Shown here in pieces: positions 28,509 through 36,889 of a stretch of 64,000 bases of DNA. A model generated the notes under the pieces. The model saw only the letters and a program-made list of their open reading frames with translations. It made no database searches and was not told the DNA's origin. The stretch covers positions 62,001 through 126,000 of the forward strand of contig JAUHXC010000029.1 of NCBI GenBank assembly GCA_030427205.1, written 5' to 3'. This stretch comes from a bacterium. Its GTDB lineage: Bacteria; Myxococcota_A; Bradymonadia; UBA7976; UBA1532. Numbering within the stretch: the first letter of the stretch is position 1; every line of letters begins with the position of its first letter. The position numbers and the translations under genes are program-made.

Positions 28509-29254
28509 CGCCACCTCTTGGGGATCACCAGCCCCTGCTGCTCGCTGAACCGCCGCAGGTCGGTCGGCACCGGGCTCTGCACCGTCAGCCGGGCGCCGCT
28601 CGCCGGGTGGCGCAGCACCAGCCGCGCGGCGTGCAGCCCGATGCGGAACTTGCCCAGGCTGCGATCGTCGCGGCGGCCGTACTCCCGATCGCCGACCACC
28701 GGGCTGCCCCGCTGGGCCAGATGCACCCGGATCTGATGCAGGCGCCCGGTCTTGGGCCGGCACTCGACCAGCGCCAGCCCCCGCGAGCGGGTCAGCACCC
28801 GATAGGTCGTCTCCGCCGGCTTCGCCCCGCGCCCCTTGCCCAGCACCGCCCGCTTGCGGCCGGCGCGGCGCTGCTCGCGGATGGGCGCCCGCACCGTGCC
28901 CTCTGGCGGCTGCGGCGCGCCGTGCACCCACGCGAGGTAGGTCTTCTCGATGGTGCGCTCGGCGAACTGCGCCCGCAGGTGGTCGTAGGCCGCCTGGGTC
29001 AGCCCGACGACCACCAGCCCGCTCGTCGGCCGGTCGAGGCGGTGCACCAGCCCGTAGTCGCGGCCCTTGCCGATGTTCTGCAGCGCCTTGCCGTGGGTGG
29101 CGAAGGCCCCGTTGAGCAGCGTATCGCGGGTATGCTTGCGCCCCGGCTGGGTCACCACGCCCGCCGGCTTGTCGACCACGATCAGATCGTCGTCGGCGTA
29201 GGCGTAATCGAGCCCGAGGCGCGGGTTGGGCTCGACGCTGAGTTGCACGCTCAT
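28505..29254 (-). CDS. RluA-family pseudouridine synthase
   Basis: 249 residues from the ATG at 29254. The catalytic motif HRLDRPTSGL lies at about 70-79, with the nucleophilic Asp in HRLD. Other family blocks are VVDKPAGVVTQPG near the N-terminus, KTYLAWVHG, ECRPKTGRLHQIRVHL and VVGDREYG. There is no S4 domain, so the enzyme is the short RluA/TruC-like type that isomerises uridines in rRNA or tRNA. It is the first gene of a pair with the outer-membrane barrel gene, whose start overlaps its stop. It diverges from the DsbA-like gene. Confidence 0.93.
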   Translation of the reverse strand: MSVQLSVEPNPRLGLDYAYADDDLIVVDKPAGVVTQPGRKHTRDTLLNGAFATHGKALQNIGKGRDYGLVHRLDRPTSGLVVVGLTQAAYDHLRAQFAERTIEKTYLAWVHGAPQPPEGTVRAPIREQRRAGRKRAVLGKGRGAKPAETTYRVLTRSRGLALVECRPKTGRLHQIRVHLAQRGSPVVGDREYGRRDDRSLGKFRIGLHAARLVLRHPASGARLTVQSPVPTDLRRFSEQQGLVIPKRWR

Positions 29255-29371
29255 GGGGCGGATTGTGGACCGCCGGCTCCGGCCGGGCAAGCGCCGGGCC
29301 GACGGCCCGCGAAACCGGACGCACCGCGCCGGCGTATCTGCTGCCGGGGACCGACCCCGAAGGAGGCCGCG

Positions 29372-30019
29372 ATGGATCCGGTCACTGTGGACATCGTCTC
29401 GGACGTCGTCTGCCCGTGGTGCGTGGTGGGCTATCGCCAGCTCGCGCGCGCCGCCGAAGAGGCCGGCGTGCCGCTCGCCGTGCGCTGGCACCCGTTCGAA
29501 CTCAACCCGCGCATGGCCGACGAGGGCGAAGACATCGCCGAGCACCTCGCCCGCAAATACGGCTCGACCCCCGCCCGCAGCCAGCAGGCGCGGGCGATGC
29601 TGACCCGGCTGGGCGGCGAGGTGGGCTTCACCTTCGACTACGCCGACGACATGCGCATCTACCCGACCTTTCGCGCCCATCAGCTGCTGCGCTGGGCCGA
29701 AGAGCAGGGCGCCGGCCACCGGCTGAAGCAGGCGCTGTTCGCCGCCTACTTCAGCGCCCGGCGCAACATCAACGATCCGGCAGAGCTCGCCGACGTGGCC
29801 GCCGCGGTGGGCCTCGACCGCGACGAGGCGTCGAAGGTGCTCGCCGACGGGCGCTACGCCGAGGCGGTGAAGACCGCCGCCCGCGCCTGGACCGAGCGCG
29901 GTATCAGCGGCGTGCCGGCGATGGTCTTCGACGAGCGGCATCTCATGGTCGGCGCGCGCGGCGTCGACGGCTACCGCGCGCTGCTCGATCACCTCGTCGC
30001 GGCCCGCCCGTCGGCCTGA
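29372..30019 (+). CDS. FrnE/DsbA-family thiol oxidoreductase
   Basis: 215 residues from the ATG at 29372, with AGGAGG five bases upstream. The N-terminal thioredoxin-fold motif is DIVSDVVCPWCVVGYRQL, with the redox pair CPWC. The ligand-side motif SGVPAMVFDERHLMVGARG lies near the C-terminus and gives the cis-Pro. The helical insertion between them is typical of the FrnE / 2-hydroxychromene-2-carboxylate isomerase group. There is no signal peptide, so it acts in the cytoplasm. Its 3' end overlaps the convergent PAP2-like gene by 31 bp. Confidence 0.92.
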   Translation: MDPVTVDIVSDVVCPWCVVGYRQLARAAEEAGVPLAVRWHPFELNPRMADEGEDIAEHLARKYGSTPARSQQARAMLTRLGGEVGFTFDYADDMRIYPTFRAHQLLRWAEEQGAGHRLKQALFAAYFSARRNINDPAELADVAAAVGLDRDEASKVLADGRYAEAVKTAARAWTERGISGVPAMVFDERHLMVGARGVDGYRALLDHLVAARPSA

Positions 30020-30717
30020 GCGGGCACGGCCGCGGGATCGGGCCACTCCCCTGGGCGGAAGTCCATGCCGCAATAGCGCGCCGTGCCCCAGACGATCAGC
30101 GCCGCCGCGGCGATGTCGGCCACGTAGTGCTGCTTGAGCAGCACCACCGAGACCGAGACCGTCAGCGCCGAGAGCAGCCCCACCGCCGCCGTCAGCCCGC
30201 CGTGGCGCCAGCACAAGAGCCCGCCCATCAGCGCCATCTGCACGTGCAGCGAGGGCAGCAGGTTGGTCGGCGCGTCGAAGTCGTAATAGAAGCCCGTCAG
30301 CGCCAGCCAGACGCTGGCCTCGGGGTCGATGGGCGGCCGGTGCAGCGCCGCGACCGGAAACAACAGGAAGATCACGAAGGCGATGTGGAAGTTGAGCGCC
30401 AGCCAGCGGGCGGCCCGGCGGAAGTACGCCAGCTGCATCAGCGGGATGCGCATCGCGCCGACGAGCACCACGAAGTAGACCAGCGCGTAGGCCACGATGA
30501 GCTGCGGCACGAACGGGATCTGCTCTTCGAAGGGCAGCGCCACGTCCCAATAGTGATCGCGGTGCAGGTTGAGCCGGCCGATGACGAAGTAGCCGGCGAT
30601 CATATAGGTCAGCAGCACGCCGAAGACCTTCAGGCGCGTGCGCTGGGCCGCCGCGGCCGGATCGTCGCCCGCCGGCTGCTCGCCCGCCAGCTGCTCGCCC
30701 GCCGGCCCGTCGCTCAC
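29989..30717 (-). CDS. PAP2-superfamily membrane phosphatase/phosphotransferase
   Basis: 242 residues starting at a GTG (30717) that overlaps the upstream stop (GTGA). After a short Ala/Gly-rich cytosolic tail there are five to six transmembrane helices. The catalytic PAP2-type motifs are PTNLLPSLHVQMAL and KQHYVADIAAA, with the active-site His residues in SLHV and KQHYVAD. This spacing matches the subgroup related to inositol-phosphorylceramide synthases. The substrate is probably a lipid phosphate or phosphatidyl head group. It is encoded with the exported protein upstream. Confidence 0.85.
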   Translation of the reverse strand: MSDGPAGEQLAGEQPAGDDPAAAAQRTRLKVFGVLLTYMIAGYFVIGRLNLHRDHYWDVALPFEEQIPFVPQLIVAYALVYFVVLVGAMRIPLMQLAYFRRAARWLALNFHIAFVIFLLFPVAALHRPPIDPEASVWLALTGFYYDFDAPTNLLPSLHVQMALMGGLLCWRHGGLTAAVGLLSALTVSVSVVLLKQHYVADIAAAALIVWGTARYCGMDFRPGEWPDPAAVPAQADGRAATR

Positions 30718-31523
30718 CGGCTCTTCTTGCGCTGCTGCTGCGGCGGCGGGGTCTGCATGCCGTCCTGCGGGGCGAGGTCGGTCTCTTTGCAGGCCACCGC
30801 GACGCCCAGCGTACCCAGCGGCACGTCGAGGTCGAAGGCGATGCGCTCGCCCTTCGCCGCGAGGGTGATCGCCGCCGCCGCGTGCCACCGCCCGCGGCCC
30901 TGCTTGCGGTTGACGAAGGCCGGCAGCTCGACGGTCCAGCGCTCGCCGGCGGCCAGCGTCGCCCGATGCCCGGTCTCGGCGGTGGCCCCCGGCTTGCCGT
31001 AGCAGCCCTCGTGATGCAGCGTCAGCGCCAGCGCGCTCAGCGGGCGATCGAAGGGGTTGGTCAGCGTGATCTTCAGGGTGTCGCCGGTCGGACCGCGGGG
31101 CTGCGCGATCCGCTCGACGCCGAGCAGGCCGTCGAGCGGGCGCACCTCGGCGGCGGCGAAGGCCACATGCGGCGGCGTGGTGCGCTTCACCCGCATGCCC
31201 GACTTGCCGTAGACCCAGTCGCTGCGCATCTGCATCGCGTTGCAGCCCGACGGCCGCGCCGGCGCCGGGCCCGCGGCCGGCGCGCCCAGCGCGACGACCA
31301 GCGCGCCGACGTGCGCGGCCGCCTTCGAATCGGCCGTCACCAGCCGCACGAAGCCCACCTCGTGATACGGGTCGGTCCAGACCTCCTCGCCGCCGCCCCA
31401 CGGCGTGCCGTCGCCGCCTTTGCACTGCAAATGCCCCTGCTCGGTGAGCACGCCGACGAGGGCGTGGCGTTCGCCGAGTTCGATGGGCGGCGCGGCGAGG
31501 ACGATGGCGAGCAGCGCGAGCAT
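30714..31523 (-). CDS. Exported protein of unknown function
   Basis: 269 residues from the ATG at 31523, preceded by GGGAGG at good spacing. A short signal peptide (MLALLAIVLAAPPIE) is followed by beta-rich sequence with scattered Cys (SGCNAMQM, HHEGCYG). The C-terminus is Gln/Lys/Arg-rich (PPPQQQRKKSR). There is no known domain. It overlaps the PAP2-like gene, so the pair is probably one operon. The 43-bp palindrome array starts about 80 bp upstream. Confidence 0.7.
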   Translation of the reverse strand: MLALLAIVLAAPPIELGERHALVGVLTEQGHLQCKGGDGTPWGGGEEVWTDPYHEVGFVRLVTADSKAAAHVGALVVALGAPAAGPAPARPSGCNAMQMRSDWVYGKSGMRVKRTTPPHVAFAAAEVRPLDGLLGVERIAQPRGPTGDTLKITLTNPFDRPLSALALTLHHEGCYGKPGATAETGHRATLAAGERWTVELPAFVNRKQGRGRWHAAAAITLAAKGERIAFDLDVPLGTLGVAVACKETDLAPQDGMQTPPPQQQRKKSR

Positions 31524-31604
31524 GGGCGGGCCTCCCGACGGTGTCCCTCGACTGTGCGCGATGGGCGCCGGCCCGGCAAGGGCGGCGCCTGCATGCCCCG
31601 GACG

Positions 31605-32092
31605 GACGGTCCGGACCCCATGCGTCGGCGAGGTACGGCGGCGAGCGGCGGTTCGAACGGCCTCGTCGGCGATGGCCCCGAGGATCGAGGCGGTTCGAAC
31701 CGCGTCACCGGGGTGAGGGGTCCCAGCGGCGGTGCGGTTCCGACCGTGGCCGCGGTGAAGAGGGTGCCGCGACGACGCGGTTCGAACCGCCCCGGGTGAG
31801 CGTGGGGTCCCGCGAGCCGGCGGTCTGGACCGCCCCCGAGTAAGGAGAAGTCCCCATCGGGGGGTGGTCTGGACCGCCCCCGAGTAAGGAGATGTCCCCA
31901 TCGGCGGCGGTCTGGACCGCCCCGGCATGAGGACAAGTCCTCATCGAGGGGTGGTCTGGACCGTCGTTCCTGCCTACATCTTCCTACACTAAGGCCGACC
32001 GAAGGGCCCCGCGGCTGGAGATCAGCGGCGGGCCGGGCGGTTCGAACCGCCTGCGTCGGACAGACCTGCGCGCGGCGGGCGGTCGGGACCCG
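31605..32092. repeat. Array of about 12 palindromes with 43-bp period
   Basis: Palindromic cores of 14 bp begin at 31605, 31648, 31690, 31734, 31777, 31820, 31864, 31907, 31951, a decayed copy at 31994, 32037 and 32079. Spacing is 42-44 bp throughout. The arms GCGGT...ACCGC are kept while the centre switches from TCGA (GCGGTTCGAACCGC, left half) to CTGG (GCGGTCTGGACCGC, right half). Spacers are alike only between some neighbours, for example CCCGAGTAAGGAGAAGTCCC. The array fills the region upstream of the exported-protein gene and downstream of the second kinase gene. No coding potential is apparent. Confidence 0.85.
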
Positions 32093-32180
32093 GTCCGGGC
32101 AGGTGCGGTACGTGGTGGGGGGCGCTGGAAGGGGCGCTGGAAAGGGGGCGCGCCGCAGAGACCCGCGGCGCGCGCGTCGG

Positions 32181-34061
32181 TCAGTCCAGGATGACCGCGC
32201 CCGACTCGGGTTCGGGCTCGGGCTCGGCCGCCGGCTCGGGCTCGGGCGGCGGGGGCGGCGGGGTCTCGGGCGGCGCGGGGTCGGGCGGCTGCACGACGAC
32301 CACCGTCGGCGGCGGCTTCGGCGGATCGGGCTTCACCGGGCGCGGCGGCTCGGGGGTGCGCGCGGCCGCTCTCTCCAGGCGGATGTCCACCTGCGGGCCG
32401 TCGCCGGGGCCGACGCTGCGCTCGGCGGGCTGATAGCCGGCGTGGCGCACCGCGACCTGCAGCGCCGGCGCGTCTTCGTCGGCGAACTCGAGCAGCCCGC
32501 CGGCGGCGGGCGCGCCGTCGACGGTGATCGTCGCCCCGGCCGGCTCGACCACCAGCTTCACCACGATCGGCGGCGCGGCGTCCTTGGGCGCGGCGTCCTT
32601 CGGCGTCGCGTCCTCCGGCGCGGCGTCCGGCGGCGGCGGCGCGGCGTCGACCCGCGCCGCGCCCATCGTCGGCTCGCCGGCCGTCGGCGGCAGCGGTGGC
32701 GGCGGCGGGTCCTGGGTCTGCATCATCCACCAGCCGCCGACGGCCACCGCCAGCAGGGCGACGATGGCCACCAGCGCTTTGCCCCGGCCTCGGCCCGCGT
32801 CGTCGGGGCGCAGGGCCTGCACCGTCTCGGGGCGCAGCCGGCCGGTGGTCGGATCGGCCGCCTCGCTGAGCAGCTGGGTCTCGCCGCTCGACGGGCAGGC
32901 GAGGCTGACCGGGTCGACGTCTTCCAGCGCGCTCTCGAGCGCCGCGAGGAAGGCGCTCGCGTCGGCGAAGCGCACCTCGGGGTCGTGGGCCAGCGCGCCG
33001 AGCAGTACGTCGCCGAGCGGGCCCTGCAGCAGCTCGATGGGCAGCGGCAGCGCGCCTTTGCCGTGGGCCATCGCGGCGGTGATGGCCACGTCGGCCTCGA
33101 CCACCTTCCGCCCGGTGAACATCTCCACCAGGATCAAGCCCATCTGGTAGACGTCGAGCGCCGGCGAGACCTGCCCCGCCGAGATGTACTCCGGGGCCAT
33201 GTACTGCGGGGTGCCGAACATCTCGCCGGTCTTGGTCAGCCCCGCCTCGCCGGCCCCGAGCCGGGCGATGCCGAAGTCGAAGAGGTTGAGCTTCTCGTCC
33301 TCGGTGCCCGGCGCGGTGAGGAAGAGGTTGGCCGGCTTGAGGTCTTTGTGCACGATGCCGCGCTCGTGCCCCGCCGCCAGGCCGGCGAGCGCGCCGGTGA
33401 AGAGCGTCAGCGCCCGCGCCGGCGCCATCGCGCCGTTGTTCTTCAGCTCGTCGGACAGGTCGTGCCCTTCGAGCAGCTCCATGACGATGTACGGGCGCCC
33501 GAAGCGGTCGGCGACGCCGAGGTCGAAGATGGTCACCACGTTGCTGTGGGTCACCATCGCCGCCGCCCGCGCCTCGCGCTCGAAGCGCTCGACGGCGCGC
33601 TGGGTATTGGTCTCGTCCACCGCGTCGGCGAAGGTATTGAGCACCTTGATGGCCACCTCGCGGTCGACCACCCGGTCCCAGGCCCGGTAGACCACCGCGA
33701 AGCCGCCCTGCCCGAGCACGCCGCGCACCTCGTAGCGCCCCGAGATGGTGTCGCCCACCGCGTAGTGCAGCGCCTTCATGCCCTGCATCGTCGCCGGGCC
33801 GAACTCGCCGCTGCCGGTGTGGCCGAGGGTGGCGGCGAACGCGTCCGAGGTGCCGGCGAGGGCCCGGGCGATGCGATCGGAGTCGCCGGCCATGGTATCG
33901 GCGAGGCCCACGTCGGGCGCGGCCGGCGCGTCGGTGGCCGGCGGCGGCGGGATGATCGGCAAGGCGTCGGTCTCCGCCCGGGCGTCGGTCTCCGCGACGT
34001 CGGCGTCCGCCCGCTCGCCCGGCGGGGTGGACCTCGGATCTTTCGGGCCGTCGGCGGCCAT
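32181..34061 (-). CDS. Transmembrane Ser/Thr kinase with PEGA-like C-terminus
   Basis: 626 residues. A disordered N-terminus of ~95 residues precedes the Hanks kinase domain (about 107-375): GQGGFAVVYRAWD, Lys139, HKD (238-240, in place of HRD), DFG (262-264) and APE (289-291). The Arg-to-Lys change in HRD is tolerated in some kinases, so activity is likely. A transmembrane helix lies at about 429-447. The outer part is Pro/Ala/Asp-rich, then has a PEGA-like beta domain at about 499-563 (VVEPAGATITVDGAP, AVRHAGYQPAERSV), and ends in Pro/Glu repeats. PEGA domains often bind envelope components. The gene diverges from the flagellar operon, and a regulatory link is possible but unproven. Confidence 0.92.
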   Translation of the reverse strand: MAADGPKDPRSTPPGERADADVAETDARAETDALPIIPPPPATDAPAAPDVGLADTMAGDSDRIARALAGTSDAFAATLGHTGSGEFGPATMQGMKALHYAVGDTISGRYEVRGVLGQGGFAVVYRAWDRVVDREVAIKVLNTFADAVDETNTQRAVERFEREARAAAMVTHSNVVTIFDLGVADRFGRPYIVMELLEGHDLSDELKNNGAMAPARALTLFTGALAGLAAGHERGIVHKDLKPANLFLTAPGTEDEKLNLFDFGIARLGAGEAGLTKTGEMFGTPQYMAPEYISAGQVSPALDVYQMGLILVEMFTGRKVVEADVAITAAMAHGKGALPLPIELLQGPLGDVLLGALAHDPEVRFADASAFLAALESALEDVDPVSLACPSSGETQLLSEAADPTTGRLRPETVQALRPDDAGRGRGKALVAIVALLAVAVGGWWMMQTQDPPPPPLPPTAGEPTMGAARVDAAPPPPDAAPEDATPKDAAPKDAAPPIVVKLVVEPAGATITVDGAPAAGGLLEFADEDAPALQVAVRHAGYQPAERSVGPGDGPQVDIRLERAAARTPEPPRPVKPDPPKPPPTVVVVQPPDPAPPETPPPPPPEPEPAAEPEPEPESGAVILD

Positions 34062-34284
34062 CTGCGTCCTCGGGTGGCGTCGTGGAGACCGAGACGAGTC
34101 AATCGCGTTGGCCGCCCGGGGTCAAGTCGCCGTGACTCGCGGTGACAGAAGTTACCGGCCGTTCGAGCGCGCCGCGGCCGCGCAGGTGGCGCACCGTCAG
34201 AGATCCCGCCGTCGATCGTCAGCCCGATGACGCTCGATATACCGGTGAGCGTGGCCCGGCCACGGTCTGTTCTCGCTGGAATAC

Positions 34285-34300
34285 TGGCACGCTCGCTGCA
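34285..34300 (+). promoter_or_regulatory. Sigma-54 type promoter for the flgF operon
   Basis: TGGCACGCTCGCTGCA matches the sigma-54 consensus TGGCACG-N4-TTGCA at nearly every position. The invariant GG (34286-34287) and GC (34298-34299) are ten bases apart, as required. It lies 50 bp upstream of flgF. Sigma-54 control of middle (hook/basal body) genes is usual in deltaproteobacteria. Confidence 0.75.
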
Positions 34301-34350
34301 ACGAGCAGCCGCGGGTCGGACTCACGACCCCCGCCGCCGCGAGGGAGCCG

Positions 34351-35121
34351 ATGGCCAACGGCATGTACATCGCCATGCAGGGTGCCCGGGTGCAGGAGCA
34401 CCGGCTCGATACCCTGTCCCACGACCTGGCCAACGCCCAGACCCCCGGCTTCAAGCGCCAGGCGGCGATCTACCGGCAGGTGCACAACGACGTCACCAAG
34501 ATGGGCTCGCCCGATCAGGCGATGGGCGTGCACCACCCGGTGCGCTTCCTGCCCGAAGACCGGCTGCCGGTGCACCTCGAAGAGCGCTACACCCAGTTCG
34601 AGCAGGGCGCGCTGCGCTTCAGCGGCAACGACCTCGACATGGCGCTCGACGGCGAGGGCTTCTTCACCGTGCAGGGGCCCGAGGGGCCGCTCTATACCCG
34701 CAACGGCGCGTTCACCATGTCCCGCGAGGGGCTGCTGGTGACCCACACCGGGCTGCCGGTGCTCGGGCAGGACGGCCGGCCGATCGCGATGCCCGATACC
34801 CAGGGCCGCCTGCGGGTCTCCCGGGCGGGCGAGCTGTTCATCGACGACCAGCCCGCCGGCCGGCTGAACCTGGTGACCTTCCAGAACCTGCAGGCCCTGA
34901 CCCGGGCCGGCGACAGCAACTGGCAGGCCGAGGGCCAGGATCCGCAGCCGTCGACGGCGGCGGTGCACCAGGCCCACATCGAGAGCGCGAACGTCGATCC
35001 GATCCGGACGATGGTCGAGCTGATCAAGACGAACCGGATCTTCGAACTCAATACCCGGGCGATCCAGGCCTACAAGGCGATGGACGACCAGGCGAGCCGC
35101 GACGTCGGCCGGGTGACCTGA
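34351..35121 (+). CDS. flgF: Flagellar basal-body rod protein FlgF
   Basis: 256 residues from an ATG preceded by GAGGGA. The N-terminus carries the rod/hook family motif (YIAMQGARVQEHRLDTLSHD then LANAQTPGFKRQ). The C-terminus ends in the matching coiled segment (IKTNRIFELNTRAIQAYKAM). The central blocks DLDMALDGEGFFTVQGPEGP and YTRNGAFTMSREG are typical of FlgF/FlgG. FlgF forms the proximal part of the distal rod. It is first in the flgF-G-A-H-I-J run, with flgG starting 17 bp downstream, and it follows the sigma-54 type promoter. Confidence 0.95.
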   Translation: MANGMYIAMQGARVQEHRLDTLSHDLANAQTPGFKRQAAIYRQVHNDVTKMGSPDQAMGVHHPVRFLPEDRLPVHLEERYTQFEQGALRFSGNDLDMALDGEGFFTVQGPEGPLYTRNGAFTMSREGLLVTHTGLPVLGQDGRPIAMPDTQGRLRVSRAGELFIDDQPAGRLNLVTFQNLQALTRAGDSNWQAEGQDPQPSTAAVHQAHIESANVDPIRTMVELIKTNRIFELNTRAIQAYKAMDDQASRDVGRVT

Positions 35122-35138
35122 CACCAAGGAGGTGAGCG

Positions 35139-35924
35139 ATGCTGCGTGCACTGCATTCGGCCGCGACGGGCATGGAGGCCCAGCAGAACTACATCGACGT
35201 CACCGCCAACAACCTGGCGAACGTCAATACGACCGGCTTCAAGAAGGTGCGGGCCAACTTCCAGGACCTCATCTATCAGGTGCACCGCGCGCCGGGGCTG
35301 GCGACGAGCTCGGGCACCGAGGCCCCGACGGGCATCCAGGTGGGCATCGGCGTGAAGACCGCGAGCACCCAGAAGGAGTTCTCGATCGGCTCGCTGAAGC
35401 ACACCAACAACCCGCTCGACGTGGCGATCGAGGGTGATGGTTTCCTGCAGATCACCATGCCCGACGGCACGATCGGCTATACCCGCGACGGGGCCTTTCA
35501 CACCGACGAGAACGGCAACCTGGTCAACGCCAACGGATTCCTGCTCGAGCCGAACATCGTGGTGCCCAACGAGGCGGTCTTCGTCAGCATCGGCGAGGAC
35601 GGCACGGTGACCGCGCAGCTCGACGCGCAGGCCGAGCCGGTGCAACTGGGGCAGATCCAGACGGCGACGTTCATCAACCCGGCGGGGCTCATCGCCGACG
35701 GCGGCAACCTCTTCCTCGAGAGCGGCTCGAGCGGCCCGCCGGTGGTCGGCAACCCCTCGGAGAACGGCTTCGGCGTGCTGCGCTCGGGCTTCCTCGAGAT
35801 GGCCAACGTCAAGGTCGTCGAAGAGATGATCAACCTGATCAGCGCCCAGCGGGCCTTCGAGTTCAACAGCAAGGCGGTGCAGGCGTCGGACCAGATGCTG
35901 CGCGAGCTCGGGCAGTTGAGGTGA
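35139..35924 (+). CDS. flgG: Flagellar distal rod protein FlgG
   Basis: 261 residues, the canonical FlgG length, from an ATG with a full AAGGAGGTGA site. The N-terminus MLRALHSAATGMEAQQNYID and the block NNLANVNTTGFKKVRANFQD are the family signature, as are DVAIEGDGFLQITMPDGT and the C-terminal EMINLISAQRAFEFNSKAVQ. FlgG builds the distal rod that crosses the periplasm. It is followed within 4 bp by flgA. Nothing unusual is seen. Confidence 0.97.
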   Translation: MLRALHSAATGMEAQQNYIDVTANNLANVNTTGFKKVRANFQDLIYQVHRAPGLATSSGTEAPTGIQVGIGVKTASTQKEFSIGSLKHTNNPLDVAIEGDGFLQITMPDGTIGYTRDGAFHTDENGNLVNANGFLLEPNIVVPNEAVFVSIGEDGTVTAQLDAQAEPVQLGQIQTATFINPAGLIADGGNLFLESGSSGPPVVGNPSENGFGVLRSGFLEMANVKVVEEMINLISAQRAFEFNSKAVQASDQMLRELGQLR

Positions 35925-35928
35925 TCTG

Positions 35929-36888
35929 ATGCGTCTCTTCGCCGCCATCGCCCTGTGGGCCTTCACCGGCGTCGCCTTCGGTCCGGCCCACGCCGGTCAG
36001 CCGACGGTGATCGTCAAGAAGTCGGCCGCGGTCACCGATCCGGTGGTGCGCCTGGGCGACATCGCGCAGCTTCAGGGCTTCGCCGCCGCCGACGTGAAGA
36101 CCTACGCCGCGATCGAGCTGGGGCGGGCGCCGGCGGTGGGGCTGGGGCAGTTCATGCCCCGGGCGTACTTGCAGGCCCGCATCCGCGAGGGCGGCATGCC
36201 GGCGGCGGTGCGGCTGCGCATTCCGCGGCGGGTCGAGATCAAGCGCAAGGCGCGGACGATGCCCGGCGAGCAGCTGCGGCAGATGGTGCGGTCGGCGATC
36301 CAGCGCAACATGCCGCACGATCCGGCCGACGTGGCGGCGATCGACGTGCCGACCCTGGCCGATCTGCGGGTGCCCGACGGCGCGAAGCTGCGGGTGAAGT
36401 TCAGCCGCGGCGAGGCGTTTCGCGGGCCGGTGGTCGCCGAGCTGGTGGTGCGCGACGCGGGCGAGACGATGCGCACCCGGCGCATCTCGGCCCGGGTGGA
36501 TGTCTTCCAGAAGGTCTACGGGGTCGTCGAGCCCCTGCGCCGCGGGCGGCGGCTGACGACGGCCGATCTGGTCGAGCTGCGGCTGCCCCATACGACGCTG
36601 GCCCGGGACGCGGTCATCGATCCGTCCGCCGTCGAGGGCGCTCAGCTGCGTCGCGCGGTCAAGCCCGGCGAGCCGCTGCGCGAGGCGTGGCTGCAGGTGC
36701 CGCCGGTCATCGAGCGCGGCGATCGGGTGCGCATGGTGGCGGTGCGCGGCGCCTTGCGCATCACCGCCCGCGGCGAGGCGCTGAGCGACGGGGTGCGCGG
36801 GGCCTATGTGCGGGTGCGCAACCTCGACAGCCGCAAGGTCGTCAGCGGCCGGGTCACCGGGCCCGGCGAGATCGAGCTGGAGTTCTGA
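35929..36888 (+). CDS. flgA: FlgA, P-ring assembly chaperone
   Basis: 319 residues with an N-terminal signal peptide (FAAIALWAFTGVAFGPAHAG). The C-terminal ~140 residues form a SAF-type domain: VVEPLRRGRRLTTADLVELR, LRRAVKPGEPLREAWLQVPP, then GDRVRMVAVRGALRITARGE and the ending NLDSRKVVSGRVTGPGEIEL. This is the conserved FlgA core that binds FlgI and helps assemble the P ring in the periplasm. The N-terminal half is longer than in E. coli FlgA (219 aa), as in other deltaproteobacteria. It lies 4 bp after flgG. Confidence 0.92.
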   Translation: MRLFAAIALWAFTGVAFGPAHAGQPTVIVKKSAAVTDPVVRLGDIAQLQGFAAADVKTYAAIELGRAPAVGLGQFMPRAYLQARIREGGMPAAVRLRIPRRVEIKRKARTMPGEQLRQMVRSAIQRNMPHDPADVAAIDVPTLADLRVPDGAKLRVKFSRGEAFRGPVVAELVVRDAGETMRTRRISARVDVFQKVYGVVEPLRRGRRLTTADLVELRLPHTTLARDAVIDPSAVEGAQLRRAVKPGEPLREAWLQVPPVIERGDRVRMVAVRGALRITARGEALSDGVRGAYVRVRNLDSRKVVSGRVTGPGEIELEF

Positions 36889-36889
36889 G

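Noticed and set aside
31700..31790. tRNA gene suggested by GGTTCGAACC words
   Set aside because: The words are palindromic repeat units at fixed spacing; no cloverleaf or acceptor stem can be drawn.
31605..32092. CRISPR array
   Set aside because: The regular 43-bp spacing first suggested one, but the conserved element is only a 14-bp palindrome, several spacers resemble each other, and there are no cas genes nearby.
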